Assembly (NCBI GenBank): GCA_000181795.3
Contig: CM012955.1
Span: 13,443,290-13,507,289, forward strand
Length of the DNA stretch: 64,000 nucleotides
Source: Trichinella spiralis
Taxonomy: Eukaryota; Nematoda; Enoplea; Trichinellida; Trichinellidae
Reading direction: 5' to 3'
In this document: piece by piece, positions 12,066 through 25,244 of the stretch
Position numbering within the stretch: the first letter of the stretch is position 1
Layout: the number at the start of each line of letters is the position of its first letter
The notes under the pieces: model-generated
What the model was told of the DNA's origin: nothing
Seen by the model: the letters and a program-made list of their open reading frames with translations, nothing else
The model's database searches: none
Position numbers and translations under genes: made by a program

Positions 12066-13880
12066 AAAGTAAAAGCACAAAAATCCAAAACATGCTTCAT
12101 GGATGGACATTTAGATTAAACGTGAAACTACCAAATGTTCAGTCACTTCGCGCCACTAGAATACAGTTGCTTCAAATGTCACTAAAGGAAAGCACGTTAT
12201 CTGACGTCAATATGATAAATAAGGACTAGCATAGGCTTCTGACTTGGTTTGAAGAAGGGTGTTTGGAATATTTGAAAAACAACCCTCACGTAAAATTATT
12301 CCATTTAGCATAACTGAACCCAAAAAATGTAAATGAAATGAAAATCAATACCAAAGATTAAAATATTCTCCACGTGTTTCTTTTACAATACATTAGTCTC
12401 AGTACAGAGAATTTTATGTGAAATACATAAACAAATGTTAGTAAACTTGAAGGTTCAATACTTTATTAACATCATACTTATTTTTCTAGCTTTACGCTAT
12501 TTTTTATTGAAAATATTAAACAGATTCAGTTATATTTTCAGGCAATTGTAACATATCTCGCAACAACGCAACAAACCTAAATGGACGTTTTCCTGTCGCT
12601 GATGTCCAGCTATTCATCGTGCTGATAGCAAGCTACTTTAAAGGAATAAAAATGAAATAAATAAATTCTGCTTCATTCTGCATTCCAGAGAAAACGCTAA
12701 ACAGCGCGGTCATTGCACATCAGCAAGTTGCGTTTACTACAAACGAACAATGAACTCAACTACAACGCGAATAGCATTGCGAAATAAATTTGCATAACGT
12801 TCACTTCTACTGTTAACGTAGAGCAACGCCAATTAGTTAACTTTAAGTTTTAGTACTGAAATTCATGAAAAATTAATAAAATTAAATGAATTAGCAATGT
12901 ATGAATTATTAAACATATGAAGATTGAAAGGATTTTCAAAATTTGATCAAAAAATAGAAAGGTGCAAAAACATCAAAAATTGAAAAGGAAGTTAAAATTG
13001 TGAAAATTGAGATTACGAAAATGTTTTTCATCTCCATGTAGGAAGCATGAACACCAGTATAGTAAGCACAGTGAAATACTGAACACTATCCAATACTGAA
13101 TTTTGACAACGACTGTCATTTACTGAAATAATAATGTATGGTATGTACAGCTGAAAGCAAATAGTTCAGTTAGTGAAGCAGTCAAGTTGATTTTAGTCAC
13201 TTTCCTTAGAATTTCAATGTAGATAACAAGCCAGAAGTTCTCTGAACCACACATCAAGCATTTATTGAATTGCAATGTATGCTAAACTACTGAATAACAT
13301 TAGTAAAGAAGTAAATAAATTGTACATCAATAATTACTTTTATATTAAAATAAAACGGTCGAAAAAATGATTTGACTAAAAGTGAGCAAGTTCGACACTT
13401 TTACGCTAACATTTCACAGGTCCATGACAGTGCTCATATTACACAGTTGTGAGAAATAAAGCTAGCAAAATCTCACTGCAGAAGATAATCATGCACAAGT
13501 GGGTAATTGAATTTCTGATTACCACAGGGATGACTGTGGCTCAGATTTCAATACCCAATAAATGCCCTATATGCTTGCTTCAGACTGCTTGAGAAACAAA
13601 TATAAATTGTTAATTAATATACGTATACATATATTTATAGAGTTAGGAGATGAATTCCATGACCTCTTCTGCTAGCAAGAATTCACTTTTACTGTAGATG
13701 ATGCGCGTAAACGATCTAATCAAATTCTGATTAGCAACTATTAGCAATGCTGATTTGAATCGAAGCGATTTCTCATAGAACACAAGCGAAGTGTCGAATA
13801 GATTTTTCTGCTAGCAACAATAAGCTAACGAACACGGAACAATCTCCATTGTATACAACAAGCACAAGAGCAAAGCATCT
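12066..13880. repeat. 1.8-kb direct duplication, copy 2
   Basis: This is the counterpart of 6,691-8,497, same orientation, with a few per cent divergence at most by eye. The right boundary is sharp: after AGCAAAGCATCT the copies diverge completely, to CTGAGCCGCC here and to AGATTAGCC in copy 1. Satellite of the 341-bp family begins within about 200 bp. No coding capacity is evident. Confidence 0.9.
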
Positions 13881-14049
13881 GACTGAGCCGCCGCCATACG
13901 GCATTCAACAAACAATGGATTTTTCAACAAACAGAACAGTTACTACGCATACGTTTTGATTTGCAGCAATTAATGATTATTTAACAGCAATAATTCCAGA
14001 AATTGAATGCAATTAATCATAAACATACGATAAATTAGTAGAAATGTAA

Positions 14050-14830
14050 TAGATTCAATATCAAAAATGTCTCATGTGCAGAAGTTAGCTGTCATTGCTG
14101 CCGTTGAAAGAGAGTTACTGATGGGCAAATTTCCTATGTATTAATATCGGCAGTAGGTTGCTTTAGAGACCATTTATTCCACAACTATTGGGTAATGTTT
14201 AATGAAGTTTGCATAACATTATTGGTAATCATTGTGAATGTATTGAAATTTCGAAGAAAGGATTTTCGCTGATTTTCCTAAAAACAACTATGTCTGTAGC
14301 CCATGAAATTTGCAATTTTCGAGAAACACCTTGGAATCGAAAAATGGTCTTTTGTAGGTATCAATCGACCTGAAGTAATTAGAGAAATACAACAAACTTA
14401 TACCCGCCGTTCCTAGTTGCATAGTTCTCGACAAATCCCAAATAGTGGCTTGTTTAACTGTAGATTGAGAAATGCAGTATGCCAACTTTAGAGGTCCATT
14501 ATTCTGCAACTACTGGACAAATATCGCCAAACCTTTGCATAACAGTATCATTTATCAATGGAAATTTGTAAAAAGCAGAAACAGAGCGAATTTTGAAAAA
14601 AGGGTTTTCGCCGATTTTCAAAACAAACCAAGTCTATAGCCCATGACATTTTGCAATTTTCGAGAAAAACGTTATACTCCAAAAATGAACTTTATGGGAA
14701 AAATGAAAAAATTACTTTTATTTGATATTTTAAGTTTTAAATTGTTTGCTAAAATTGTAAAAATTAAGTGGCATAATTTGAACAATATACTAATATCCGT
14801 GTCCATAAAATTTATCATGAAGTAATTGTG
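14050..14830. repeat. Diverged satellite-like array, right arm
   Basis: About two monomers carry the same landmarks as 4,430-6,690. GATTTTCGCTGATTTTCC occurs at about 14,263 and its diverged equivalent at about 14,604, again about 341 bp apart. TATAGCCCATGA and CGAGAAAAAC motifs follow. The arm ends near 14,700 where the pattern runs into AT-rich sequence. Confidence 0.75.
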
Positions 14831-15535
14831 ATGCAATTAATTAACAACGAGATGCGAGCGAGATGAGAAATAGAAGTTAGCTTCACAAAAAAAAGGTACA
14901 GTCAAAACTGTCCAAACAACAAGTGCCAAATGTACAATAATTTTAATTTATTTTCATAATCAAAATTGAAAATATATTTATTGAAATTGATTATTGATGT
15001 AAAAAATCAGAGTTGTATTGCAAAATTCTAACAGTCTCCTTATAAATTAATATTGATTGGATCGGTAAATAGTTAAATTGTTGTTCTTGACGAGAATCGT
15101 TTTGCAAAATAATTTCCAATCGCTTTCAATTAACACGTCGATCAAGACATAATTATGCGGCAAAGATTATGAACACCTTATCCATAAGGTGAATTTTCAA
15201 AACATGCGACATAAGAGATGAAATATCAGTAACAATTCTGCTTTCTAAATGTATCCAACATTTGAACGCGTATTCGCTGCAATTCATTGGCGTGTCAATT
15301 ATTGGTCGCTTAGTAGGAATCAAAAACAATCATCTGACTTTGTAGACCACAAAATTGGCAAAAAGAAAAAGATTTCAACCGCGTAAACAAATCTTTCTAG
15401 CTGCAGTAAATGTGAAACAATAGCAATTTTGCTCAGATGGACATCAACAATTATTAATGCTTGACAATATTTCGTTGCATTATGCAAAAATTTTAAAATA
15501 TACAATTCAGGTGCAACTGATGTGAATTTGCATTG
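14831..15535. other. AT-rich spacer, downstream of the TMEM223-like gene
   Basis: No gene is seen. A minus-strand frame at 15,320-15,547 starts at the stop codon of the neighbouring gene and runs into its 3' flank. I treat it as untranslated sequence. Confidence 0.5.
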
Positions 15536-15541
15536 TTTATT
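15536..15541 (-). promoter_or_regulatory. Polyadenylation hexamer of the TMEM223-like gene
   Basis: AATAAA lies on the minus strand only six bases after the stop codon at 15,547, which implies a very short 3' untranslated region. Confidence 0.5.
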
Positions 15542-15546
15542 CACCA

Positions 15547-16400
15547 TTATTGGGATAAGAATAATCTTGAAGAGTTATCCGAGCTGAGAAAAGAATATCT
15601 GTAAACGGTGAATCGACGACTGTTCGCGGTGAATGTTCCAAGTACACTCTGAAAAGCACGAGTAGAAAGCAAACGAATATCCTTTTTGTAAAATTCGAAA
15701 TGTTTCATTCGAAAGCACCAGTTCATCCATATAACTTTGAAATGATCCGGATCATTTTTCGAACGGTACATTCTGACCACGTGAAAACGCCGCAGAATGG
15801 GCGGGCCGAATAAGTAGTTAACAAGTGCAACCGCTAAAACTACCAAACCGAATGGATTGTAAGCTTTTAACATGAGAATGTCGTCGAAAACAAATTCATC
15901 TTTTATGAACGATCGGTAACCGACGGAAAATGCTACAGCCAAAGACGTCATGATGTAAAACGCATGCATTGATATAATATAGTTTTTATCTTGGCTATTG
16001 TAAATCAAGGACCAGAATTTCGCGTCGATTCGGTCACGTTGGTACAATCGCAAAACCACTTCATCAGAAACGTGAAGCTGAAATGCTGATTAACATTCAA
16101 CAAGCAGTATGCACACTTGTCGCTTATTTATTTCAACTGGTATTTCACTTTCTGTTTACATAAAAAACAACCGAATTAATAATTAAACTTAACTAGTAAA
16201 TATTCTTCATTCAAGTTTACAGTCCAGTTCACTAGAACTATGCGACAATGTATAATAATTATTTGCAAATTTATCATATATTTAAAATGTATTAATGATA
16301 ATTTTACCTGATCAGGTGTTTTGCGAAGGTACGTTCTAAGAAAGAACAGTCTGGATGAGTAATTTTGTTTCAAAGTTCTAAATATAATGACGTTAACCAT
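15547..16400 (-). CDS. TMEM223-like mitochondrial membrane protein (tentative)
   Basis: Two exons (16308-16400 and 15547-16077) give 207 residues. The N-terminus is rich in Arg, Ser and hydrophobic residues without acids (FFLRTYLRK), as in a mitochondrial presequence. A segment beginning VSDEVVLRLYQRDR then introduces two hydrophobic segments at about residues 60-78 and 100-117. The order fits TMEM223: a V-L-Y-x-R-D-R-like motif, a membrane helix, a second helix, then a soluble C-terminal part containing RRFTVYRYSFL. TMEM223 is a mitochondrial inner-membrane factor linked to complex IV assembly. The match is one of pattern rather than strong identity, so TMEM186 or an unrelated two-helix protein remain possible. 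A 3' splice site (TTCTAG, about 16,477) upstream of the start suggests a leader exon or trans-splicing. NOA1, another mitochondrial protein, lies 0.7 kb upstream on the same strand. Confidence 0.6.
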
Positions 16401-17058
16401 GAAATGCAAAACAGATATATTTAATACCGCAAGACAATAGGCCACATGTGAGAAGTACAGATGCACACGAACCTAGAATACATAAAATACACCACTTGTA
16501 TTTTAAAAGAACAATATGGAAAGCACGATGAAAAACAGAAAAACACCAAAATGTAAAATTCATAGTATTCTATTTCAAAGGCACAGGCAATTTATAAACA
16601 TAAATGATCTTGCAGCGTTAATAAATCTACACAATACAATGCAATACTTTTTCTTCTATACATTTAACATATAATTCACGACTCAGGTGAAAGAAAGTAA
16701 ATTGCATTAAGTGTGCACATTGCAGCAGTTCTTTTCCCATTGATTAAATTCTAAAAATAAATTATACTATTTCATTAAAAAAAGGTTAAAATTTGTTACT
16801 TTTATCATTTTCTATTGATTCTACAATAAATCAGTATTACTTGAATGTATGCATTTTATTTACACAAGAATAACAAAATATAATTCATACTGTATTTAAA
16901 CAAAAATAAAGCTCAACTTCGTTTTCATTGTGATCACTAATTCAATTGTGATATGATCTATGCAATTCATGGTTTTAGTAAAAGTTCAAAAAAATTTTCT
17001 CATTATATCGACGTATTTGTTCGATAATTTATCCTTTTATGCATGCTTTGAAAAACAG

Positions 17059-17064
17059 TTTATT
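17059..17064 (-). promoter_or_regulatory. Polyadenylation hexamer abutting the NOA1 stop codon
   Basis: On the minus strand the stop codon TAA (17,067-17,065) is followed directly by AATAAA. If used, the 3' untranslated region would be only about 10-30 nt. Confidence 0.45.
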
Positions 17065-19938
17065 TTACAAAAAACTGGGCCGAATATAAATGCCTTTTCC
17101 ATGCGGTGTCCAAATACAGAACGTCAATTGTTGATCAGCACTAATATTGAATAATTTCACAGATATCCATCCAACTGACGATAATACAACGTCCATTCGT
17201 TCGTGGAAATTCTTATTTGATTCGGCGAAATTGATTACTTTTGGTAGAAGAGGAGGAAACACGGCCAGTCGTTCTTCGGAAGAACCACAAGGAACCTGAA
17301 AGTAAATTTGTTTATTTGGAAAAAATATTCCACTTATTCGCAATTAATAAAGATGAGCATTACTTTCAGGACGTCCGTGCCAACATTTCTTTTGTAAAAT
17401 TCACCAACATCACCGGTCTTCAAGACAAACATTGGAAGATAATCACTGGCATAGGCTAAGATGGTGCATGGTGTATCGTTCAAACTGTCAAGTCTGGCCA
17501 GACCTCCGACAAGCAGTGACATTTCCGGATAGATGCAGTACTTCCTCGGCTTGAGCACTGCTCTTGGTATAGTATAAACTAGCTCTTGCAAAGTCAGAAG
17601 ATTTATAATCTGGAATGTGAATTGTAGGAAAATTTTTCAGTTCCAAAAATCACTGTCTGTCGAGTAAATCAAAAAAAATTTGAAATGCTAATACAAAACA
17701 TGAATTTCACCTGATCGCTATTAACCGTTCCTGGAGTATCGAAACACCATTTTCCATTTTTAAAATCCGGATGATCCGGATTCCAAATCTCTTTCTTTCT
17801 GCTGTCATCTTTTGCAGAACCTAAGCCATCAAATAATTTGTTCTCTTCATCACCTTTAAAACTCATGTCCATGTATCCTAAAACAGCAACCCGACGGTCA
17901 CTCACTCTGCCCCAGGCGAGACAGAAATTGTACATTTATCACGAAACAATAAAGCAATGCTCAAGTTTGAATAAAATATTAAATCTTTGCAATTTTCAAC
18001 AGAAAACAGTTTTAAATAAACATAAACTGTTTTTTCAAAAACTTTTCACAGTCAAACTGTATACCGTTCAGTATATTGTATTGTCGCTTCGCTGATCTGG
18101 CATTTGCTTGTCGTGCTTTCAGTTGAGATACAAATCGCTTCATCCTACGCAAACGAGCCTCTCTGATTGCCAGACGACGGGCAGTTGGATTCAAAACAGG
18201 GAATTTCAACAAATTCAATGTGGTCCCTAAAGTAAATAATTTTTCCACCTAAACAACGTTACGAAAAATAATTTAAATACAATTACCAGGCCAAAGCGAA
18301 GCTGTAGCTCGTTCGATCAAATCCACCGCTTGAACTTTGCACATATCCGATTGCAAAAATGTGTTAAACAAGGTGGATTTGCCAGCATTTGTACATCCGA
18401 CCAAATAAATGTCACCTAATCAATTGTGAAAAGATGCTTGTACAAAAGTGAGAAACAAAACACATTGTCAATATTTATTCACCTTTGACACCCCATTTTC
18501 TTTGGATAAATGAAATCAACTTTTCCACACCCCATCCAGTTTTTGCACTTATAACCGCAGTGTGCATGACATTAAAGTGATCACAAAATCCAATATCTTT
18601 TAAATGTTCAAACAGCATCTTCTCAGTTTTTTCAACATTAAACTGATCCAAGTTGCTCGATAATAAATCTACCTAAATGACGCGCGACTTATCAATTAAT
18701 TGAACACTTTACAAATGTAACTGAAATGAACAACAATACTGCTAATAACTTACAAATCTAAAAACATCTACATCAAAAAATGTACATTTGAAAATTAAAA
18801 ATTACATATAAAACTAAATATTCTCAGAGAAAAAAAATAAACTTTCTATACGCTTGTGTGAACTTACCTTATTCGCCACAACAATCATGGACTTGTTTGA
18901 GCCGAGTAAATCAGGCAAGGATTTCAACAAAGAGCATGGAAAATCCAGCAAATCCACAATAAGAACAATCAGCACTTCTTGGTAAATTCGAAGATGAGAA
19001 AGGATTTTTTCATAATTTGCCGATGAAACGGTGACATTTATCAAGAAATTGTGCTCTTTCAACAGATGACAACGACGACAGAGAAGCTGAGTCATCTGTT
19101 CAGAGTACAAGGTGTCAAATATTTTTTGCGGCAAAAATCCAGGCAACGAGCTGTCGATGCAGTGGAAAGGGGCACCACAACCGCTGCAACACTGCTCGCT
19201 AGGTGGTTTTTGCAGATTTTCCGCATTCACATCATGTACACGGCGCGGTTTCACTTTCCGATTACCAACTTTGACGCCGACCTGCTGGTGCGGATGTTGA
19301 AAGTAAATCCCTTCAACGGCAGCATCGCTGCCACCGTGCTTCAAGAAAATCTGTCTCGCACTTCGCGATCGTTCCAAAAATTGCTCCATATCCGCAGGCA
19401 CGTCATCGGCTATTCCTCTCAGATATTCATCTTGAGCTTCTTCGCGAATGATGTGGAAGCCACGGTCGCATTTTGCGTTCACATTTGACTGTTTTTTCAT
19501 TTCCTCGAGAGAAGTGAAGGTAAAATTTTCAAAATTGCTCATCGGATAACACAACTGCGAAGCAGAAGAGCCCGCCTCCAGGTCACCGGATGACGGCTTG
19601 GCAGAGCAGACGTTCACGCCACGCGTAAACTCTTCCACCTGAATCTGAGCAAAAGCAGATAATTGTTCGCTCGCAGCAACAACAGACAATGGAAAAGTGT
19701 GCTCATTTTTTGTGGCATTTTCGATTCGATCAATTTCCATCTCCCGCAGACGTCGCTGCATTTCTCGGTACATTTGCTTGCTTGTTGCATTCAATAAAAC
19801 ACGGTCTTTTGACAGCGAAAAATTGCGGAAATTATGCAGCAAAACTGTCTTCGCCCCATGTAAAGTACATCTAGATGCCATCACTTGTTGAAAATCAAAA
19901 GAATGAACCTTCAAATGTAATGCACTTACAGTATCCAT
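17065..19938 (-). CDS. NOA1: NOA1, circularly permuted mitochondrial GTPase
   Basis: Seven exons (18868-19938, 18483-18672, 18287-18415, 18065-18226, 17711-17904, 17364-17609, 17065-17295) join into 740 residues. Domains in order: a basic N-terminus; a CxxC...CxxC zinc element ([11 protein letters not shown] ... LCRRCH, about residues 248-292); G4 NKVD split by intron 1; G5 SAK; P-loop GCTNAGKST (about 427-435); G2 in PGTT; and G3 DTPG (about 573). G4-G5 preceding G1-G3 is the permutation typical of the YqeH/NOA1 family, which acts in mitochondrial ribosome assembly and translation. The frame opens at 19,938, but a second ATG at 19,881 begins [20 protein letters not shown], a good mitochondrial presequence. 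GTAAGT follows the first ATG closely, so the downstream start may be the real one. All catalytic motifs are intact. Confidence 0.93.
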
Positions 19939-20906
19939 TACTAATTTTCAAGTATTAATGACAACCGCATTTTACTTTGAATAATTAAACATCTTTATGC
20001 AACAATTATTGTATTAAAAGATGATTTTTTTATTTTTAGCAAAATTTTATGAATAGGGTAATTAAGTAGAAAAAATCAAGCAAATGCCTACGGTGAAACG
20101 ATTATCGACTTGATTCATTTGCACTGAAAATTCTTCACCTCAAAAACTAAACAAAACGCACAGATTGTAAAAATGCAAATCAAAAATAAAATAAAATCAT
20201 ACAAAAGCTGTAAAATTGACTTCAACTTTTGATGTTAAACAAGAAATGTAACGATATTTGCCCTTTGTACAATACTTACAAGTTGGCATTGGTGTCGAGC
20301 TAACCAATTACCACATTGGTCAAATGAAGAAAATTGTCGAATTGTTGATGTAATTTTAAATTGTATAAAATTTCAATTGCAATTTCTTCAGTGTTGGCGA
20401 AAAAATTAAATTTACACAAAATTGAAATTTAAATGTAGATTATAAAAGACGAAAATGGATGTATGTCTTTTACAAATTACTGATTTTTCACAATGATTAA
20501 GAACCATATGTGAAACCCAGTTTTATTTCTCAACGATTCTATTTTCATAAAACAAATAATCAATCATTTTTTAAAAATCACATTTCTAAAATCAAAAACA
20601 GTTCAGCAATTAAGTAGAATTTATAAAGCATACTGGAAAACGTTACAAATTGAAATAAACAAACTTGCTGCCAAGTAAAAAAAATGTTGCTGAAACTGTG
20701 GATAATACTAATAATACTAATAATAATAATAATAGCAGTAATAATCAGCATGATTTTCGTAAAAAATTTAACTTAAAAATAATAGAATCGTTGTGCACTG
20801 AAGTTTCAAATGAATAAAAAAAAATTTTTTTTCCCCATACCGCCACCAAGCGTGCAAGGAGGTGTGAATCAAATTCCGACTCACACACATACTCATACAC
20901 AAATAT
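19939..20906. other. Short AT-rich spacer between NOA1 and DCAF11
   Basis: This contains the 5' flank of NOA1 and the 3' flank of DCAF11, both on the minus strand. An imperfect (AAT)n tract lies near 20,705-20,740. No gene is seen. Confidence 0.5.
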
Positions 20907-23900
20907 TCAATAAATGAAATTCTCCAATTCCCTGAAGTCGTCCTCGAGCACACCATAATTTTTCCATCGGTAAATATTACCATCCCACTAAAAGCAGTGA
21001 AAAACATATAAATTCAGTCAAACTTGAAATTACAATATGAACAGAAAAAATGAAACAAAAAATACTCCAGTTGTGACGATCTCGTTGCAATTGGGATTCC
21101 AAGCGACATCTTGGATGAGACTGGAGTGAACTCGTTTACCGTAAAGGCGTCTTCCCGTAACGAGATCAATTACTGAATAGAAAAATTAATAAGTGACTGT
21201 TTGTTAGAAAAGCAAAAAGTAACACATCAAGATCAAGATAAGCAACAAGCTTACACACGTAATTGCCGTTTACGTTGCCACTGTAAACAAATCTTTGACC
21301 AGTCAATGAAGCAGGCGAAAAATAGCATTGCAAATCAGTTGGAAGAATAGGAGAAAAGTGTGCATACGTAACCATAACACTGTTGTTAATCGGAGGGCGC
21401 TCAGCTAAAACATCGCAAATTTCAAAAAATGTAAAAAATTAATTCAATAAAACACATTTCGCTTTATTACTGGATCTTCCTTCATCAGTCGCATCGTATA
21501 CGTTTAAAACGTTAATGCAACTTGAATTAATTACGCATTGAAAGAAAAGAAAATATAAGATAAGAAAAAAAAGGACGCTTCCAATCTAACTTATAGTAGC
21601 AGTGTTAATTTGTAAAAAGTGTTTCCACAGCTTTTAATATCTATATAAATCTGTATCAAATAATTTATAGAACTAAATCTTTGTATAACAAAAAAACAAA
21701 CAAACAAACAAACAAACCAGAAGAATTGCTTCCCTCGAAATCGTGAACGGGTCTCTAAAATCGAAAGTCTTTAAAAAGCATTTGGACAAAAGTACTGTAC
21801 TACCTTTGGCAATCTCAAATCCCAAACACCAAATTTCATGTCCTTGGCCAGTGTCACAACATATCTTCCGTCCATCTAAAACAAAGAAAAATAAAAAATG
21901 ACGAATTCTAGCAAGAACGAACAAATTCATATAAGAATAAAATACGACAGTGCTAATTGATACCCTTGAATCGACGGACATAATTTTCTTCTTCTCGCCA
22001 TAATAATGCATAGTCATTGAACCTGGTTTGTGTTCGCCGAATTCCATACGCAAATCAAGCACCTGAAACTCAGTTCATAAAGTAAACTGGCACTATCAAA
22101 AAATATAAAGCATAATAATATTCACTCGCGCCATTCCGCTATCACTTCCAACAAAAACACAATCACCACCTTTGTCACAAAAGCAGAAACACGATGATCG
22201 ATCGAAGGCTACACAAAGCTGCAAAGTAACAAAATTCATTAATCTAAAAAAACAAAATTATGCATCATCATTACGCGCGGCACAGTTCGAAGCGTCAATA
22301 ATAACGACTGCAGATCAACGAACGTCAAGCCGTTGAGATTATCAAGAGCAACGATGGCTTTTCCGCCTGGTGAATAATGGAGCTTGTGCAATCGTGGCTG
22401 TTGTTGCTGATTGACTGATAAAAAAGCCATGTTCTCCTCCGGTTTTGACAAATTAAGTGTCATAACTAACCAAATAAAAATATATTACAACACATGCTTA
22501 ATTCAAAAACAAACAAACAAACAGTAAATAACTCACTTCTACCATCAATCGTGCAACCGGCAACAAACGCATCGCATGGACTAAAATAACAATTTCACAT
22601 CGATCTTTAGCATAGTAAATTTTTGCGAATTATTTATGAAAATAGCACAACAAAAATAGTACAATTTCTAAATGATTTATTTATAATTCAGTTGAAACTG
22701 TTAACTGCAAATGTTGCCTTAAAGGAAGACAAAAACTAAATACATTTTCTTTTAACAAGAACGCTTGTTTTAAAAGGCAAATATATTTCATCTGCTGTAA
22801 AAATGATTTAAAAAAATCATTAAGATGATGTAAAAACAAAAAACTAAAAGCCAGTTATAATTTTAAAAAATTGAACTTGAATGTCAATTACCGTACCTAC
22901 AAAAATAAAATTCAATCAATTTTAATCGCAACTACAATTATCTATTCACTCAGTGCATATCTATTCAAAATTACCACTAGTTACTTTTCAACATTTTCAT
23001 TATGTAACTAACTGACCGAAAATACCTATAGTATATATATTTCGTGTGAAACGATTAATTACATGCCATTTTATCATTGCATTTATCATAACTTGTCATT
23101 TAACAAATAATGGTCATACTATAGAAAAATCGCTGATTAACCAAAAAATAAAACAAATATGAAAACAACTAATGCTACAACAGAATACTTATTTGTTACA
23201 CACTAGTAGATGCGCATCTTTAAAACTCAACATTCTACTCAGCTGTGTTCATTTTATTTCTTAACTTCATTATTACAAAAGTATACCATTTTGTTGTAAA
23301 TAAATAATCAATTCACCATCTATCTCTCAAGTATAAAGCACAAAATTTGAATTATGCACTAAACAGCTATTACCTTATATCCATGTCACAAAACCCAGGA
23401 AAAGCATCATGGTAAGCTTCGCGTCGTATTCTAGTGTAATTTTTTGTGCGGGTGTCGTAGACAACAATTTGACCACCTAAAACAGTTTGAAAATGGAATT
23501 CTTCTGAATCTCACTTCAAGTGTATCACCACTTACTAAGATTTGCTGTTACAAACAAGCTACCATCGCTGGTAAATTTACAACGGCTAATTCTACCAGCC
23601 TGAAAATCGACCAATTCCTTCTTGTATGGTAAATGACTAAAAAATACCGTATTAAATTAATAATGTAACATTTTCAAAAACTATAACAAACAGATTATTC
23701 ATGTAACGAAGTACGGCTTCAGAGAATGCCTGATGCGGCACACGACGAGTAATCAAGTGATAAATGGTGCGTTTTTGTCCGGGCAAAAAACTATCTTCTC
23801 CAGATTCCATTCTTGTCAGGGTGACAAAATCCTTCATCTAAAAACAGCATTTATTAAGTGCATATATAATACAAAGCGAGAAATGTATATTTCTGCATCT

Positions 23901-24091
23901 GCATGCTCCATTATCCACTTTCACTGACATTCATAGTCAAGCTGTTTGCACGAAAATTATTCCTGCCGTGAGGAATTAAAAAATACCCTGGTTCAGTTTC
24001 AACCTATATAAATAAAAGAAAACTATATAAATCATACTTTTCGATCATGCAGAATGCGTATCATTGTCACGAACAATCGACCACCGGTAAA
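20907..24091 (-). CDS. DCAF11: DCAF11/WDR23-like WD40 substrate receptor
   Basis: Twelve exons are confidently joined: 23692-23837, 23536-23636, 23374-23476, 22537-22580, 22275-22465, 22126-22218, 21964-22062, 21804-21875, 21718-21754, 21255-21404, 21066-21172 and 20907-20987 (408 codons). Two probable 5' exons (24038-24091 and 23929-24003) stay in phase. The chain shows successive WD40 blades, for example FTSDGSLFVTANLSGGQIVV, DMKFGVWDLR, FSPASLTGQRFVYSG and a final TTGWDGNIYRW, in the order of DCAF11. That protein recruits substrates, including the SKN-1/NRF2 stress regulator in animals, to CUL4-DDB1 ubiquitin ligase. The human protein is longer at the N-terminus, so the true first exon is uncertain. 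The first WD exon begins with ATG directly after an acceptor, so a shorter form is possible. The terminal acidic tail seen in human is missing. Confidence 0.87.
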
Positions 24092-25105
24092 CTAAAACAA
24101 ACAACTTTTATTACAACTAACAGATTGGAAACATTTTTAATAAAAAGTAATAAGAATGCTTTTATTCATAAAGTACATATGTAGAGCTTATCAAACTTTA
24201 CAATGTACTGTAATGTGCTAAACATGTTTAAGACAGCTATCAACATGCCATTCCAACCACGAACTATACTGAAGCTGCTCATCGCAAGTAAAATACAGTA
24301 AGCCAAACTTTATTATTACATTTCTTTTACAGTATTGTTGAAATTTCTAAAATGTGAAATAAAACATTAAATTGACAGTTTCTGTGAAATTATAGTTTAT
24401 TAAAATGAGATTTATTATAATTTTTAAGAAATAATACAACTGTTTCCTTAGGCAATGTTATAAGATATCAAGAAAATAATTGCTATTTTGGAAACAGTCA
24501 GCGTTTTTCACTAAATATTCCGTTTTAATTATTTTTTTTTAAAATTAAATTTTTAGTATTAAGAATAGATAAAAATCAATATTAGATTGAGTTACTTCAT
24601 TTTGAAACGGAGTTTCTTCATTAACAGATTTTTATACAATAATTTTATTAATTTCTAAATTATAAATTGTTAAATACGTTATAAATGTCAAATTGTTGTA
24701 ATCACACATACATATATAATTAATGAACATTTTAATACTCGCTAATGAAGACGAAATGTTGGGGCTGATTTTCTACGTTCAGTGTGATTGCCAAATTTAG
24801 CAGACATGCCGCACAATAAAAGTTTTTATCGACCGTGAATGTAATTTCTTGTTGACATGTTAAGTTTGATGTTGGATAAATGCAATGTACACAGCAAAAA
24901 ACAATTCACCCATTCTCAATGGCTTCGAAATAAAGTGTTTTGCTTCTCGTTTGCAGCAACTGCTTTCAACAGCAGTTTCGTTGTTGTAACTTTTATCACG
25001 ATTAAATGAAATAAACTTCAGTTGCTCCAACAAAAAATAAATATCATCAACATTAGTGTTCAGGAATGAGCAATGGTTATTTCATGAAAATTTCAAGCTT
25101 TATTG
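24092..25105. other. AT-rich spacer upstream of DCAF11
   Basis: No exon could be placed here, although the 5' end of DCAF11 or its promoter should lie in it. Long A/T runs dominate. Confidence 0.4.
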
Positions 25106-25244
25106 TCACATTTGACTGCAACGGAACAAAAACATTGATCAATACTTCTGTTTACCTCCAAAATATTACAACTGAAACAGTAAACTTGTTCATTCGTCCA
25201 CTGGCAGCAATAATGAAGGCTGAACAGTTCTCACAAAGCTGAAA

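Noticed and set aside
15320-15547. 75-codon minus-strand frame overlapping the TMEM223-like stop
   Set aside because: It lies in the 3' flank beyond a polyadenylation hexamer, is AT-driven and has no splice context.
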